Shown here piece after piece: positions 34,151-47,100 of a stretch of DNA of 64,000 bases (positions are counted from its first letter, which is position 1; each line of letters starts with the position of its first letter). Below the pieces are notes generated by a model. The model was not told the DNA's origin. It saw nothing but the letters and a program-made list of their open reading frames with translations, and did not search any database. Source of the DNA: Dryas octopetala (lineage: Eukaryota; Streptophyta; Magnoliopsida; Rosales; Rosaceae); assembly GCA_963921425.1 (NCBI GenBank), contig OY992834.1, positions 12,383,271 through 12,447,270 of the forward strand, written 5' to 3'. The position numbers and the translations under genes are program-made.

Positions 34151-36180
34151 GCATGGAGTAAAATTTCGGATTTTGCATAAATATCGATGAACATTTCGAC
34201 GGAAATTTCGAAGGAAATTTTGAAGAATTTAAAATTTCGACAAAAATTAGACAGAAATGACAGAAATTACTATCAAAATATGGAAATTTTGAAGAAAATT
34301 TTATCATATGTTTATTTAACATATTATCTACTACATTGATAAAAAAACATTGAAGAAACTAAATTATATAGTAGGTTTCATGTGATATAAGATTAATATA
34401 ATGCGGGCTGGTGACAAATACTGCTAAATAAAATTAGTATAATGAATAAATGAAATTAGTATATTCTTTATACTTTATAAATCTATAATCTATAGGCTAA
34501 ATCCTAATACTAAACCCTATATACTCTATATATTTTAATACTTTTTATACTCTATAATCTATACACTAAACTTTATATATTCTATAATTTATACTCTTTA
34601 TTGTTTAGGATATGGTATAAGATATTAGAGTTTAGGCATTTTAGGATATTTTCAATTATTTTTTTATATAAAAATGTATTGGGTTTAAAAACAATTAAAC
34701 GAAACCCCAAACTTTTTTTTTTTTTTTCCAATTGCTCAAAAGCTCCAAATCCCAATCAATTCTAATTTTTTTTTTTCTCTTTTTGTTATGCGGGAAATTT
34801 TTGAAATTTTAGTGAAATTTTTTGAAATATGTTTAATATGGTATTGAAATTTCTATACTCCTAAAAATCAAATTTTTTGGTAAAGAAAATTTCAAAATTT
34901 AACGCCTTGCTCACAAGTAAAAAAAAAAAACAAGTAGAAAAAATAAAACTCTTAAAAATCTTTGCTAGTATTAGTAGTACAAGTGTACAACAGACACTAG
35001 TACATCTTGTATTGGACCAAGCTTACGGAGGGAAAAGCTTATCCAAACCAAATCCAATGCACAAGTTACTTCAATAGTCCAAAGTGGGCCTAAGGGCTAT
35101 TCTCAAAAATGAAAACGTGGCAATTAGAAAAGTTAATCGAAAGGCTAAAGTGAAGAATGCATTGGAAGAGTGGAATTATTCTTTGGCAGTGAGCACCGGC
35201 ATTTGACCAGATCGAGCTCGTCGTCGTCTTTGCCGACGCTTCTTGTTGCTTCACTCTTGCCACTCTCGTGAAACAACACCTTCCCTCAGTCAGTCACTCC
35301 CTGAGATCGATCCTTCCCTCCCCGATCTCCCTCTCTTCTCTCCGCGCGCCGATCTCTTCCTCCTCTCTTCTCTCTCCCCGGCGACGAGAGGCGACGAGGC
35401 CGGCTCTCTTTTTCCTCCCATCTCTCCCTCTGGTCGCTGCCTCCCTGCTCAAGCCGAAAATTCGAGAATTTCGAGAAATTTTTGAAATTTCGGCGAAATT
35501 TTTCGAAATATGTTTAATTTGATGTTAAAATTTTCGTATCCCTAAAAAACGAAATTTAACACATTGCCACTTCTAAGGACCTTAAATGTCACTTGAGTAA
35601 TTTGTTCTTCTATTTTATTTTTGAATTCTATAATTCTATGTAAGATTTAATGTTAAGCATTTAATAATAATCCTATAGCAAAATCCCTAAACCTTATAAT
35701 AAACTCTTATAAGACTTATACATTATCAGGATTAATGTTATTTTGGTCTCAGACTTTTAATTTAAAAAATTAAAAATTTTGACTTTTTAAATTTTGCTAA
35801 TTGAGGGTATTTCGTCAATTTACATATTTTTTATTTAAATTTTCGTTTGCATAACATCATGTGCCAATCACGTGGAGTCTTTTTTAGGACAAAATGGTCC
35901 ATTTTATTTATATTTTACCCTTTTTTCTTTATGTATATATTTTTTTTCTGTTAAATTTGGATAAAAAATATATAAATTGATGGAATAACTTCAATTGACA
36001 AAATAAAAAAAATCAAAATTTTTAATTTTCTAAATTAAAAATCTAAGATCAAATTGATATGAGTATAATAATCTAGAGATTAAAATGACGTTAATCCCTA
36101 CATTACCGGATGTAACTGATAAACCCCAACAATTTTTTTTTTTTTAAATAATAAACCCCAACACTAAACCCAGAAAAATA
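34150..36180. repeat. Repeat-derived spacer between the JMJ copies
   Basis: GAAATTT/AAATTTC-rich blocks recur at about 34180-34300, 34790-34875 and 35455-35560. The last two share TTTTTGAAATTT...TTGAAATATGTTTAAT. Between them, 35180-35460 is a CT-rich, GC-richer patch. This looks like one or more decayed DNA transposons with subterminal repeats; no gene seen. Confidence 0.5.
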
Positions 36181-36362
36181 AAATTCAAATGAATTTGTTT
36201 TAACGAGACAAAGCAAATAGCCAATGAGAAACCTTGTAGACTTGTAGTACAAGTCAATGTAGGAAATGAAAGGAATTGGACTCAAGTGTCAGGCGACGAC
36301 AGCCTTTTCTCTGTCGACAAGTTTTTTCTTTCCCTCCAAGTAAAACCCATCGGCGAGCTGCA

Positions 36363-36818
36363 ATGGGGAGAGGTAGAGGAAGAGGGAGAGGGAGAGGTAG
36401 AGGGCGGCCAAGGAAAGACCCAGAAGCTAGTTTTGTAGACAATGGTGGTGGGTTAGAGAAAGAAGAGGGCTTTTTGGAAAATCAGAAGAAAAAACGTGGT
36501 AGGAAGAGGGACAGAGATTTGGTGGCTGAGAAAGTTGTGGAAGGTGAAGGCGATGGGGCTGCTCCAAGTAAAATCCATTGGCGAGCTGCAATGGGGAGAG
36601 GTAGAGGGAGAGGGAGAGGGAGAGGTAGAAGGCGGCCAAGGAAAGACCCAGAAGATAGTTTTGTAGAAAATGGTGGTGGGTTAGAGAAAGAAGAGGGCTT
36701 TTTGGAAAATCAGAAGAAGAAACGTGGTAGGAAGAGGGACAGAGATTTGGTGGCTGAGAAAGTTGTGGAAGGTGAAGGCGATGGGGCTGCTCCGACTGTG
36801 AAGAAGAAGCGTGGTGGG
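36363..36818 (+). repeat. 228-bp tandem duplication inside exon 1 of JMJ copy B
   Basis: The unit starting at ATG 36363 recurs at ATG 36591, exactly 228 nt (76 codons) later. The second unit also carries the former 5'UTR words (CAAGTAAAA, CCATTGGCGAGCTGCA), now translated. Each unit encodes an (RG)n run plus PRKDPE, then [18 protein letters not shown]. Confidence 0.9.
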
Positions 36819-39800
36819 AAGAGGAGGGTATTAGTAACACCGACCAAGAAGGTTTCTGGGGATTGTGAGAATGGGATTGGGGGTCATAAGAAACGGCGCC
36901 GTATGGGTCTGAGGAATGAGGAAGTTGATGGGGTTAGTGAGCTGGAGTCAGGAGGTGTTGGTGGTGGTTTTAATGGCGAGGAAGTTGAAGGGGTTTCGAA
37001 GACACGTGGCAGAAAGAGCAAAAAAAGTGAGAAAGTTAAGGTGTCTGCAAAGGGAGTGAAGAAGCGTGTGAATGGGATTGGTGAAAGGAGAGGACATGGA
37101 AATGTGGGAAAGTCGCTTAGGGCTTCAAAGGTTCCGAAGCAGAAGAAACCAAAGACAAATTTTGGGAAGGAGTATCAAAGATTAAAAGTAAGAACTTTTC
37201 AATTCTCTGTTTATGCTTTGTTGTCACTATTGTGATTTATGCAATTTCTGATTTTGGATTTAACAGTGGATTGAAGTGGGGTCCTCAATGTGCCATCAAT
37301 GCCAGAGGAATGATAAGGGCAGGGTTGTTAGGTGCCGTATGTGTAAGAACAAGCGATTTTGTGTCTTTTGCTTACGAAAATGGTATGGGTTTATTGGCTC
37401 GTTGTTTCTTATTGATTTCTGATTACAAACTTGTAAAAGGTGTTAGATTGTTTGAGTTTGTTTTGTTGGACTAGCCACCATTATTTGAAGTGAGTTTGTC
37501 TTGGTACAAATCCAGTACATGTTTTTTGAAATGATGCTTGTGCATTTAATTTTCCAAAAACAAGTTTGTGGAAAATTATGTAAGTTGCTTAGCCCAAGTG
37601 CTAATTCATTATGCTTTCCTAGTTCTTAGTAAATGTGATATATATACATTTGGAAAACTGCCACAAAACTGTTTTCTTTTTCTTGGTAAATTGCTCAGTA
37701 TTTGTAAAGGTTTTAAGTTAAACTTTTAATGGATGGAACCTGAGGGATATTACGATTGGATCTCGCACTGAGAGGTCTTTTTTTATGTGTAGTTGTAAAA
37801 ACTCCAAATATTTTGAATTCATATATGAACTTTTTCTTTACGTAGTTTTCATGACTACTTATTATCAAGTTTTGTATTGTGTAGGTATCCTCAGATTTCA
37901 GAGCATGCCATTGCTGAGGCTTGCCCTGTATGCCTGGGAAATTGCAATTGCAGTGCATGCTTACGTTCAAATGGCCCTATTGAAGTCAGTTTATTCTTTC
38001 TGCGCACATCTCCTGGATTTTTGTTTGTTCATTTGATATGTTCCTTGTTCAAGTGAAGTTTGATATAATTTATGGTTTTTACTGTAGAAGTTGAAGAACA
38101 CGCTGGAATTCTACATTAGAAACGATGAAAAGGTTGAGCACTCTAAGTATTTGCTTCAGGCATTGCTTCCATTCTTGAAAAGACTTAATGATGAACAAGT
38201 GATTGAGATGGAGATGGAGGCTAGGAGACAAGGTATATTCTGTCTTTTTCAGACAGGTGTTGGAATTCATTAAGGTGCAACTCATTAGATGGAGAGGGTT
38301 GACCCTTTTTCATACTTTGGGCAAAACCAGTTGGGTCACAGGGTAAGTTTGATCAGGTCAACGGGTCACGAGCCCAATGATGAGGCGAAATTTAAACAGT
38401 TAAGAAGTTTGTTAACTATTGTTCTATATCCTAACAAAGAAAACATGATTGTCGGTGACAAATTACAGGTGCTAATTTTTTAAATTCAATTGTTTCCCAC
38501 ATCTCATCATGTTTTGCTGTTGCAACTTCAGATGGGGATGAGGGCATTGTTGTCACCTAGTGTCACTTTTTTTTTTATTGTTTTTATTTAAGAAACAAGA
38601 ATTTTATTAAAAGAAGAGAAGAGCAATAATTTAATTTCATTTTTAAGAATGTGGGCATTGTTGTCACCTAGTTTCACTTATAGAATTTTTTAATTTACAT
38701 TCTTCAAAAAAGTAATTTAATATTTGTATCACATGTACATTTTTTTTTATCTATTCCGTAAAGAATTTCACTAAATAATTCTGAAATATTTACTTTGAAC
38801 CTAGCACCTAAAGTTATTGTGAACCCATAAATTAAGGATACTTCTTAAGTGTATTTCAATAGATTTTAACTTCATTTTCAGTATATCAATTTTATCATAA
38901 TTAGTTTCTTGAAATTTTATACTATATATTTATTTTACCTGTTCTAGTAATTTAGGTGAAATGGATCATTTTGTATCAAAATATTTGTGAATTGAAAAAA
39001 AAAAATCCAAAATTTTTTAATTTTGATTTTAATTTTAATTTTTTGGCATTTTCCAATTTGAATATTGTGGTGAGTCTTGATAATTAATTTTTTAGCAATA
39101 CAATTTTCTAGTAGCTTAATATTTTAAAGCCACACTCAACATCTTGTAGGTGACTGGTAAAAAATAAATCTTCTTGGTGAGAATTGAGATCCCATCCGTG
39201 TACATTTGAAGGAACATTTCTATTTTAGGCCTACGTTGGCAAGCCTCTTTGTAACTTTGATATTTTTATTGAGTGACATTAATGAAAACAACTTATTTCT
39301 CATTGATAGAATATAGTTTTATTTTTTATTTTTTAGTTTTTAATTAACCTTGTGTAATTAGAATTAAGGGTGCTCTTGCATTGCATGAATAATTTTTGGG
39401 TGAACAGAATCATTTTACAGATGACTTTGCCACACACATGCACCCACACACACACGGCACATTCACGCACACTCACGCACCACACGCACAGACATACACC
39501 TAGCTATACTCTTTATGTTTCAATATTTTTCATTCAGATTCTGCTCGTTGATGTTATTGTTGATTCTTCCTTGGGGCTGCTTCCCATTCCTTTGTCAGAT
39601 CATAATAAACACATGTGAAATTTTCTCTTCAATTCACAAAAGAAGTGATCAGCATGAGTTTATAATCTTTCCCATCACAAAATATCAATGGAATTTTTTG
39701 CATTGTTTTAATTTGCCTTTTGGATGTCCATTGGGACAGGGCTATCTATTTCGGAGCTAAAGATACACAGGTCAGGTTGCTCTAATGATGAGCGTGTGTA

Positions 39801-42800
39801 TTGGTAGAGCACTTACCATAAATTTAATCAATTTTAAATTTGTTCCATATACTTATTTAGCATTCAATATTAACTGTTTTGTTTTCTTTTTCAGCAACAA
39901 CTGCAAAACTTCTATTGTTGATTTTCACAGAAGCTGCCCTATATGCTCATACGACCTTTGCCTCATCTGTTGCCGGGAGATTCGAGATGGACACCTGCAG
40001 GGAGGTGGGGAGGAAGTGATTAGGGAGTATATCAATCAAGGTCAAGACTACTTGCATGGTGGAGAAGGGAATGATATAGAACTGCCTTCTGAAACTAGCT
40101 CCAAGTGTCGTGTAAAGTCAACATCTGAGTGGAAAAAAAATTTTGATGGAAGCATTCTTTGCCCCTCAGGGGACATGGATGGTTGTGGTCGTAGTCTTCT
40201 AGAACTGAGATGCATGTTTCCTGAAAATTCCATCAGAGAGTTGGTAAAGAAAGCAGAAGCCATTGCTGAAACTTACAAAATTGTGCATGAAGCTGGAACT
40301 TCTGTGCAACAGTGTTCTTGTTTCAAATCTGAGGGTGTTGTTAACTCAAGCAGCAATAAGTTAAGGAAAGCAGCTTCTCGAGAGGGTTCTGATGACAACT
40401 ATTTGTACTGCCCAAGGGCTGGAGATAACCAACATGAGGATTTTAAGCATTTTCAATGTCATTGGATCAGGGGTGAGCCTGTGATTGTGAGCAATGTGCT
40501 TGAAAATGCATCAGGTATAAGCTGGGAACCATTGGTCATGTGGCGTGCTATTCGTCAGATGTGGCATACTACACATGATAAACATTTTGAAGTCAAGGCC
40601 ATTGATTGCTTGGATTTGTGTGAGGTCAGTTGTTCTGACTTTTAATTGCTTAGTACTGTTTGTAGTTATGTCTTCGATTGCTTACTACTGGTTGTATGAT
40701 TCTTTTGATTTGTTTCACTTTTTAAAGTTCTATCAAGTGAATGTTAAGAAGAAATATCTGTATAGGTGTTGTATCAATTCAGGTGGATATTATGATTGTG
40801 AAAATTTTATTTGGGTGGGGGGGGAGTATATTACTACTTTGTGCAATTTGAATAAGCATAGACATCTTATTGGTCACTGGTCTAAATTATAATTTCTTAG
40901 AATGTATTTTTATTTGCTCATGAGTCATGAGTTTCATGTACTTTTTCTTATACATATATTGGAAAAGCAAATAAATTTTTTTATGTTAGTGTGTGGAATC
41001 GTTATGGAAAGAGGAAGACCAAAAATAACATAGGTGGAGTGATGCGGGATATGATTAACTATGATTCAATATCAATTTCAAAATTAATGTCAGCTTAAAA
41101 CTTATTCAGATGCTCCCATCCATATATTAGGAAATCCAATCTAAGAATTCAGCATGAAAGCAAGTTAAATGAATCCCACAGTTTTCCCAAACTCTGAATT
41201 TTGGGGGATTCAATGACTGTTTAGGCCCCATATTGTTTGGTGCTTGTTCATATCTTAATGCAAGTTCAAAGTCCCTCTCACATTACTGCACAAAAGGGGT
41301 TATCAAACAACATAATAAGTATGTCCAATAATAAACTCAGGTTTAGAAATAAACCGAAAAACAAGGCAAGATTGTGGTTTGCTGGAAAAATTCAACGAAA
41401 AGTTTGGATGAACTGATCATAAAGAATCAACATGAAATTGTTGACTAGGGCAGATTAAGGAGAGGAAATCAATGAAGATAATAGTAGAGTCTGGATTTCC
41501 ACCATGAGTTTCACACCCATACTTGGCTTCACACCGTACCTTCACATTGCAGGAAAAGATAGAGTCCAAGGAAAATTTCTGGCAGCAATTTTCAATTCGT
41601 TCAATTCATGCCATGCATTTGGACACGTACAAATATTTATAACCCGCAAGATCCCCCCTAGACTAGCATTGAAGGTTTACCAATTAAAGAAAATTTTCTA
41701 ACTTCCCAATTAATATCTTCACCTCTTTGAAACACAAACCTCCCTTTAATGTTTAAACTGGTGATAATGGTGGTTATATGACCACTAAGTTTTCCAGTCT
41801 CTCAATACACTTCCAATGAAATTTTATGTTCACTGTAATATGTTTAATTCTCATTTGTTTCTGTGTTTGCTCTTCTCTTAAGATATTTGATAATCCCCCA
41901 GTTGCTTTTGACTTTTCGTTTCTTGATGAATTGTTTAGGCTTAATCCTCGTTTCTTCCCATTTTTGTCCTCCTGATATTGACATTGCTCCTGATGGTTGG
42001 ATTATGATTTGTGATATCATTCTTATATGATATGCAGCTAGATATCAGTACCCACCAATTCTTTACTGGATATTCAAAGGGCCGGTTTGGTTGGAAAATG
42101 TGGCCTCAGATTCTAAAACTGAACGATTTGTCCCTGGATAATTTGTTTGAGAAGTGCCTTCCTCGCCATGCTGCTGAGTTTATTTGTTGCTTGCCATTTA
42201 AGGAATATACTCATCCTCACAGTGGCTTTCTGAACCTTGCTGTCAAATTGCCTATGGGATGTGTAAAGCCAGACATGGGGCCAAAAACATATATTGCTTA
42301 TGGTGTTGCCCAGGAGCTTGGGCGTGGAGATTCTGTAACCAAGCTTCATTGTGATGCGGCTGATGTGGTGTGTATGGGTGTTTTGGGTTTATACTATTGG
42401 TTTTTTTTTTTTTTTTTTTTTTTAACTATTTGATTTGGGAGTCAAATATAAAATATAACCATTAACAAATATACAGAAACTGGTTTGCATTGCTACTTAA
42501 GCATCTGGTTTGAAGTTTAATGGGCATCTCTGTCAGGTCCAGTTTGGTGTCTGATCATTTTCTTCTGGGCTTATAAGTAATTTAACAATTTGGAAACTGA
42601 AGGGCAAAGAGTGATTTGGTTTAGTTGTACATTGACTTGAGTTTCCTTAGTGTTATGCGAAGTGCAATGTTTAAGTCCAATTCTTAACTCTTTCTTGTCT
42701 TGGTGCATCATATGTTTTACATATTAGTAAATGCATGTCTCTTGATTTTCATTCTCCATTTTGGTTTCTAATGTTTATAGGTCTTTGTGAAACTCAGACA

Positions 42801-44055
42801 CTGTCATGTGACATCAGTTTGACACAAAACCGACAATGTGAGACAGTAAATTTTCTGAATCTCAGGATGTGACACTTTGGATAGCCTAATAGATTTATGT
42901 ATTTTTACTAAAAATTTAAGCATAACTTTGTAAGAAGAAATTAAACAAGTATGGAGCTTAATATGTCAAGAACAAAAATACAAAGGGTCATGTATTTTTA
43001 ACTTTTAATATTTTATAATATTACAAGGCTAATGGTTATCATGTTAAAAGAATTAATTTCATCAGAAAAAATGAAAATATTCACCTGCATCCTTGCATGT
43101 CACTACTCACTGTTGTGTCCCTTGTCACCATATAACTTGACAAAGAAACATTGTTTTTTATTTGACACGTGTGGAATGTGTTCGAAAAGTCAAGTATGTG
43201 TCATACCCGTTCCATGTCTGTGTTCTTTAGGTGTCCAACACACCTGGAGAAGTGTTTGTGCTTCCTGGATGGGTCTTATGGTTATTGGTTTGTTGTATAG
43301 GACAATGCAGCATCAATCTGATTTAGATACTGAACAATCTGTATGAAGTATAAGTTGAGAAAAACTAGATAGCATTATATTCTCACCAGTAGTTTTGTGG
43401 AGATATCTCAATCACTTGAATTTGTATTATTGATTATTTCTTGCATTTATTTTTTTTCTGGTCAGAATCATTGTTGAATATATAGTTCTAGCTTTTTGCA
43501 AGGTCAATTTTTTCCCTTTTTCTACATATTGTAACTTCCAACTTACTTTGTCCTGAGTAACTTGGTTCAGGTGAATGTTTTGACACATACTGCTGAAGTG
43601 ACCCTTACTCCTCAGCAACTTGATAGTATAGAAAGGTTGAAAAAAAAACACATTGAACAAGACCGAAGGGAAATTCTTGGAAATTGTCGAACTGTGAATG
43701 AAAATGTTGGTAGTAATAAGCCTAGCAGTGGGTCTTGTGGCAGGGCTGCAAATGATAAACAATTTTGTATTGATGTTGAAAATCAAAACATGGCAGCATT
43801 TCAAGAACTAACGGATCCAGCTGTTCGACCTGATGGTGATTTTGGTGATTCTAGTTTGAATGGTGGAAATTTTGCAAGGGGATCCATGTCTGGAAAGAAT
43901 GTAGAGGAAGGTGCCTTATGGGACATTTTCCGGCGAGAGGATGTTCCTAAGCTGCAGGAATATCTCCAGAAGCACTTCAAGGAATTCAGGCACACATACT
44001 GTTGTCCTTTGCGGCAGGTATTTCTTATTAATTGTTACAGTTTATGTAATGAAGC

Positions 44056-44144
<89 letters not shown>

Positions 44145-47100
44145 ATGCTTTTATTTCTGGACGCAACCCGTATGTCAGTATGAACCAGTTCACAAGGGTT
44201 GATTCTGTGATTATGTTCTATTGGAAACATAATGGTGTTTCTAGACTAGACAAGGACTCAAATGCTAGATAGACCTCATAATACTCTGAAACATGATGGT
44301 GTTTCTAGATAGATGGAGCAGTGGAGATAGTGTTATTTAGACTTTTAGGATTCGTATTGATTGGGGTGACATGCATATTAGATTAAACTCAAAAAATCAA
44401 GACATGTATAAAATATTTACTATAAACATGCTAAATATTTTAAAATATTCTGACCAGCAGGTGTTCAAAATATTTTGGACAAGAAAATCGGAAATTTTAG
44501 AATTCCCAGTTACTTTCTGATTTTATATAGAAATTTTGGAGTTTGAAGTTTTGGATTTTATTATGTGATGTCAAAATCAAAAACTTTTGGAACGGTATTG
44601 AAATTTCCAATCCAACTTGCATCCCTACTCAACAATAATAACTATAACTTTACAGAGCTTTCATCTTGATATAAGCTTACTAGTGCTTTGGAACAATCAA
44701 CAGTTATTTCTGTAAGCACTTGTTCTGAATTAGGCAGTAATTTGGCTATAGTACATTGACTGACTTGGGAAGTGTGTTGAATCTACTCAGTGGGATAGAA
44801 TAAAAATGTACTGGCTGTTTTGCAGTCTGCATGAACTTTTGTTTCCAGTTGCAAAATTGTATCCCATTGGATTTATTGTTTTAAACAGAAAAGTTATCAA
44901 TGTCTTTGTTTATTATATGAACATGCATTTCCTTTTCATTATAAATTGTTACTTAAAATAGGTCATTCATCCCATACATGATCACACCTTTTATCTGACT
45001 CTGGAGCACAAAAGGAAGCTCAAGGAAGAATATGGTTGGTTCATTATATATTTACATGTAGTTGGATTCAAATTTATATCCATCTCGATTTCAAATTATA
45101 TATCTTATGTTGTTATGCTATCTATTAGGAATTGAACCATGGACATTTATCCAGAAACTTGGAGATGCTGTTTTGATTCCCGCAGGATGTCCACACCAAG
45201 TGAGAAACTTGAAGGTAACTTATATTATAGAAAACAAATTTTGTTCATGTTTTCTTTTGCTAGCAGCAACATATGACATAGAGAAAAGGATGTTATTGCA
45301 AGTCTGACATCTTTATTTGAAATGCTTATTTAACCGCCAATCATTAAACTTATTAATATTTAGAACTTATTTTATTTGAAATTAGGGGTTTTAGGACGAG
45401 CAACTTTTCTCTGGTTTTCTCATTAAGTGATTGTTTTTGGCATGACTTGATTATTAGCGTCAACTATCTCTGCAACTTTAGTGGTTAAGGTGTGCAAGTT
45501 ACCATTTTTGAGATCAAAACTCTAAGGGCTTGCCAAAGCGAGGGACAAAGATGAAAAGAGTCATGGGTTTGAGTAGTTAGCCCCATGTAGCTTAAGTTTG
45601 TCACATTGTACCCATTGCAAGTACACCCCATGTTTTATGAGTTTTGAATTTATTGGATGCATCTAAATAGCACCTTTTGATATGACAATTTGATTGAACA
45701 GTTGTCTATTTTATGAAGTTTATGTTTGAAAATATTTTTGATTAAAAAGCCAACTGGATCAACTGAAGCAAATTTGTCCCAAGTAGGCTACATATTGATC
45801 ATACATAGACTAGATGGAAAGCGGAAAATTGAATCTGTAATTTAGATGATGTGAATTCAAGAACCAATGAGAGCTTCCCCTCTCTACTTTAATCCTTCTC
45901 TAGATGGTTTATGGGATAAAGTTAGATTCTGGGCATCGCTTTGGGCTTTAGTTTCTTCTACATTTCGTGATTGCCCCTTTTTTTCTACTAGATATGAATT
46001 GGAATCCTGCTGTTTCTTATTGTAGATTGGATTATTTTGTTCTGGATACTGTTTGGCTGTGTTCTGTTTGTATACCTCTACATTTTTTATGTTTTGTCTA
46101 GAGTTGGTTGGGAGGTGTAATTCTCGTGGTCCACTCTGATTGTACTCTTCAGTTTTATTAATGCAACTATTCTGTTTCCTATATTAAAAAAAAAAAAACC
46201 AATCAGATGATGCTTGAAATTTTTGCTGTGGTAAGAAATCTCTTCCATCCCAGGGAAAAACATAACTACTACAATAGTAGTGTTTACTATGCCTGTATGA
46301 TTGTAGCATACATGTAGTTCCTGCAAGACCCCACGAAATTGGCAATCATAATGGCAAACCTACTGATATTTAGTGTAATTTGTTGGTGGTCTCTCTGCCT
46401 TGTTTAATTTTATTTTCTTATTCAATTCCTTTCTTGTAAAAACGTCAACAGTTAACATATAATACATGACCTTTCTTGATAAGTTTTCAAGAGACTGTTC
46501 CCAGAATTGATGTTCTTTCAGTTTCAAGTGTGATAACTTTGTTGTCTGTGTAAAATTCGAAAGAAAAAAAAAATTAGTATCTTTGAGATTTCAGTGTGCT
46601 ATTTTTCATTCTTAGGCTCTCTTAAAGTCAATTCTTCAATCTTTCAGTGAAGACACAACACGTTGTCTCAGATGAAAATGTTTGATGGTTCACTCTGTGC
46701 TTGATGGTCAATGTAAACTTTTCTTTCCATGTTTGTGAAATATGAAATTGATTTGTATTGATTTGTTCATTTCCATACAAAAAATATACATAGATCTTAA
46801 CACTTTTTTTTTTTTTTTTTAACCCCAGTCGTGCATTAAAGTTGCAGTTGAATTTGTCTCACCAGAAAATGTTGGTGAGTGTTTTCGTTTGACTGATGAA
46901 TTCCGCACACTTCCACAAAACCATAGGGCTAAAGAGGACAAACTGGAGGTATGTCATCTCGCCTATCTTTGTCATAGGCTGTCATTGTGATTATATCAGC
47001 ATGTCTTGGGTTATGGCCCTTGAAGACAGATATGATTGGTCAATCAGACCTAGTTGTATGTCATTTGTTGTAATTTGAGTAGAGTGGCCTTTTCTTTATC

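Noticed and set aside
35240..35520. Two overlapping 80-codon open frames in a CT-rich patch
   Set aside because: Low-complexity, no domain, embedded in repeat-derived DNA with matching flanks.
43911..44230. Open frames of Arg-Glu or Ser-Leu repeats
   Set aside because: Translations of the (GA)n microsatellite in an intron.
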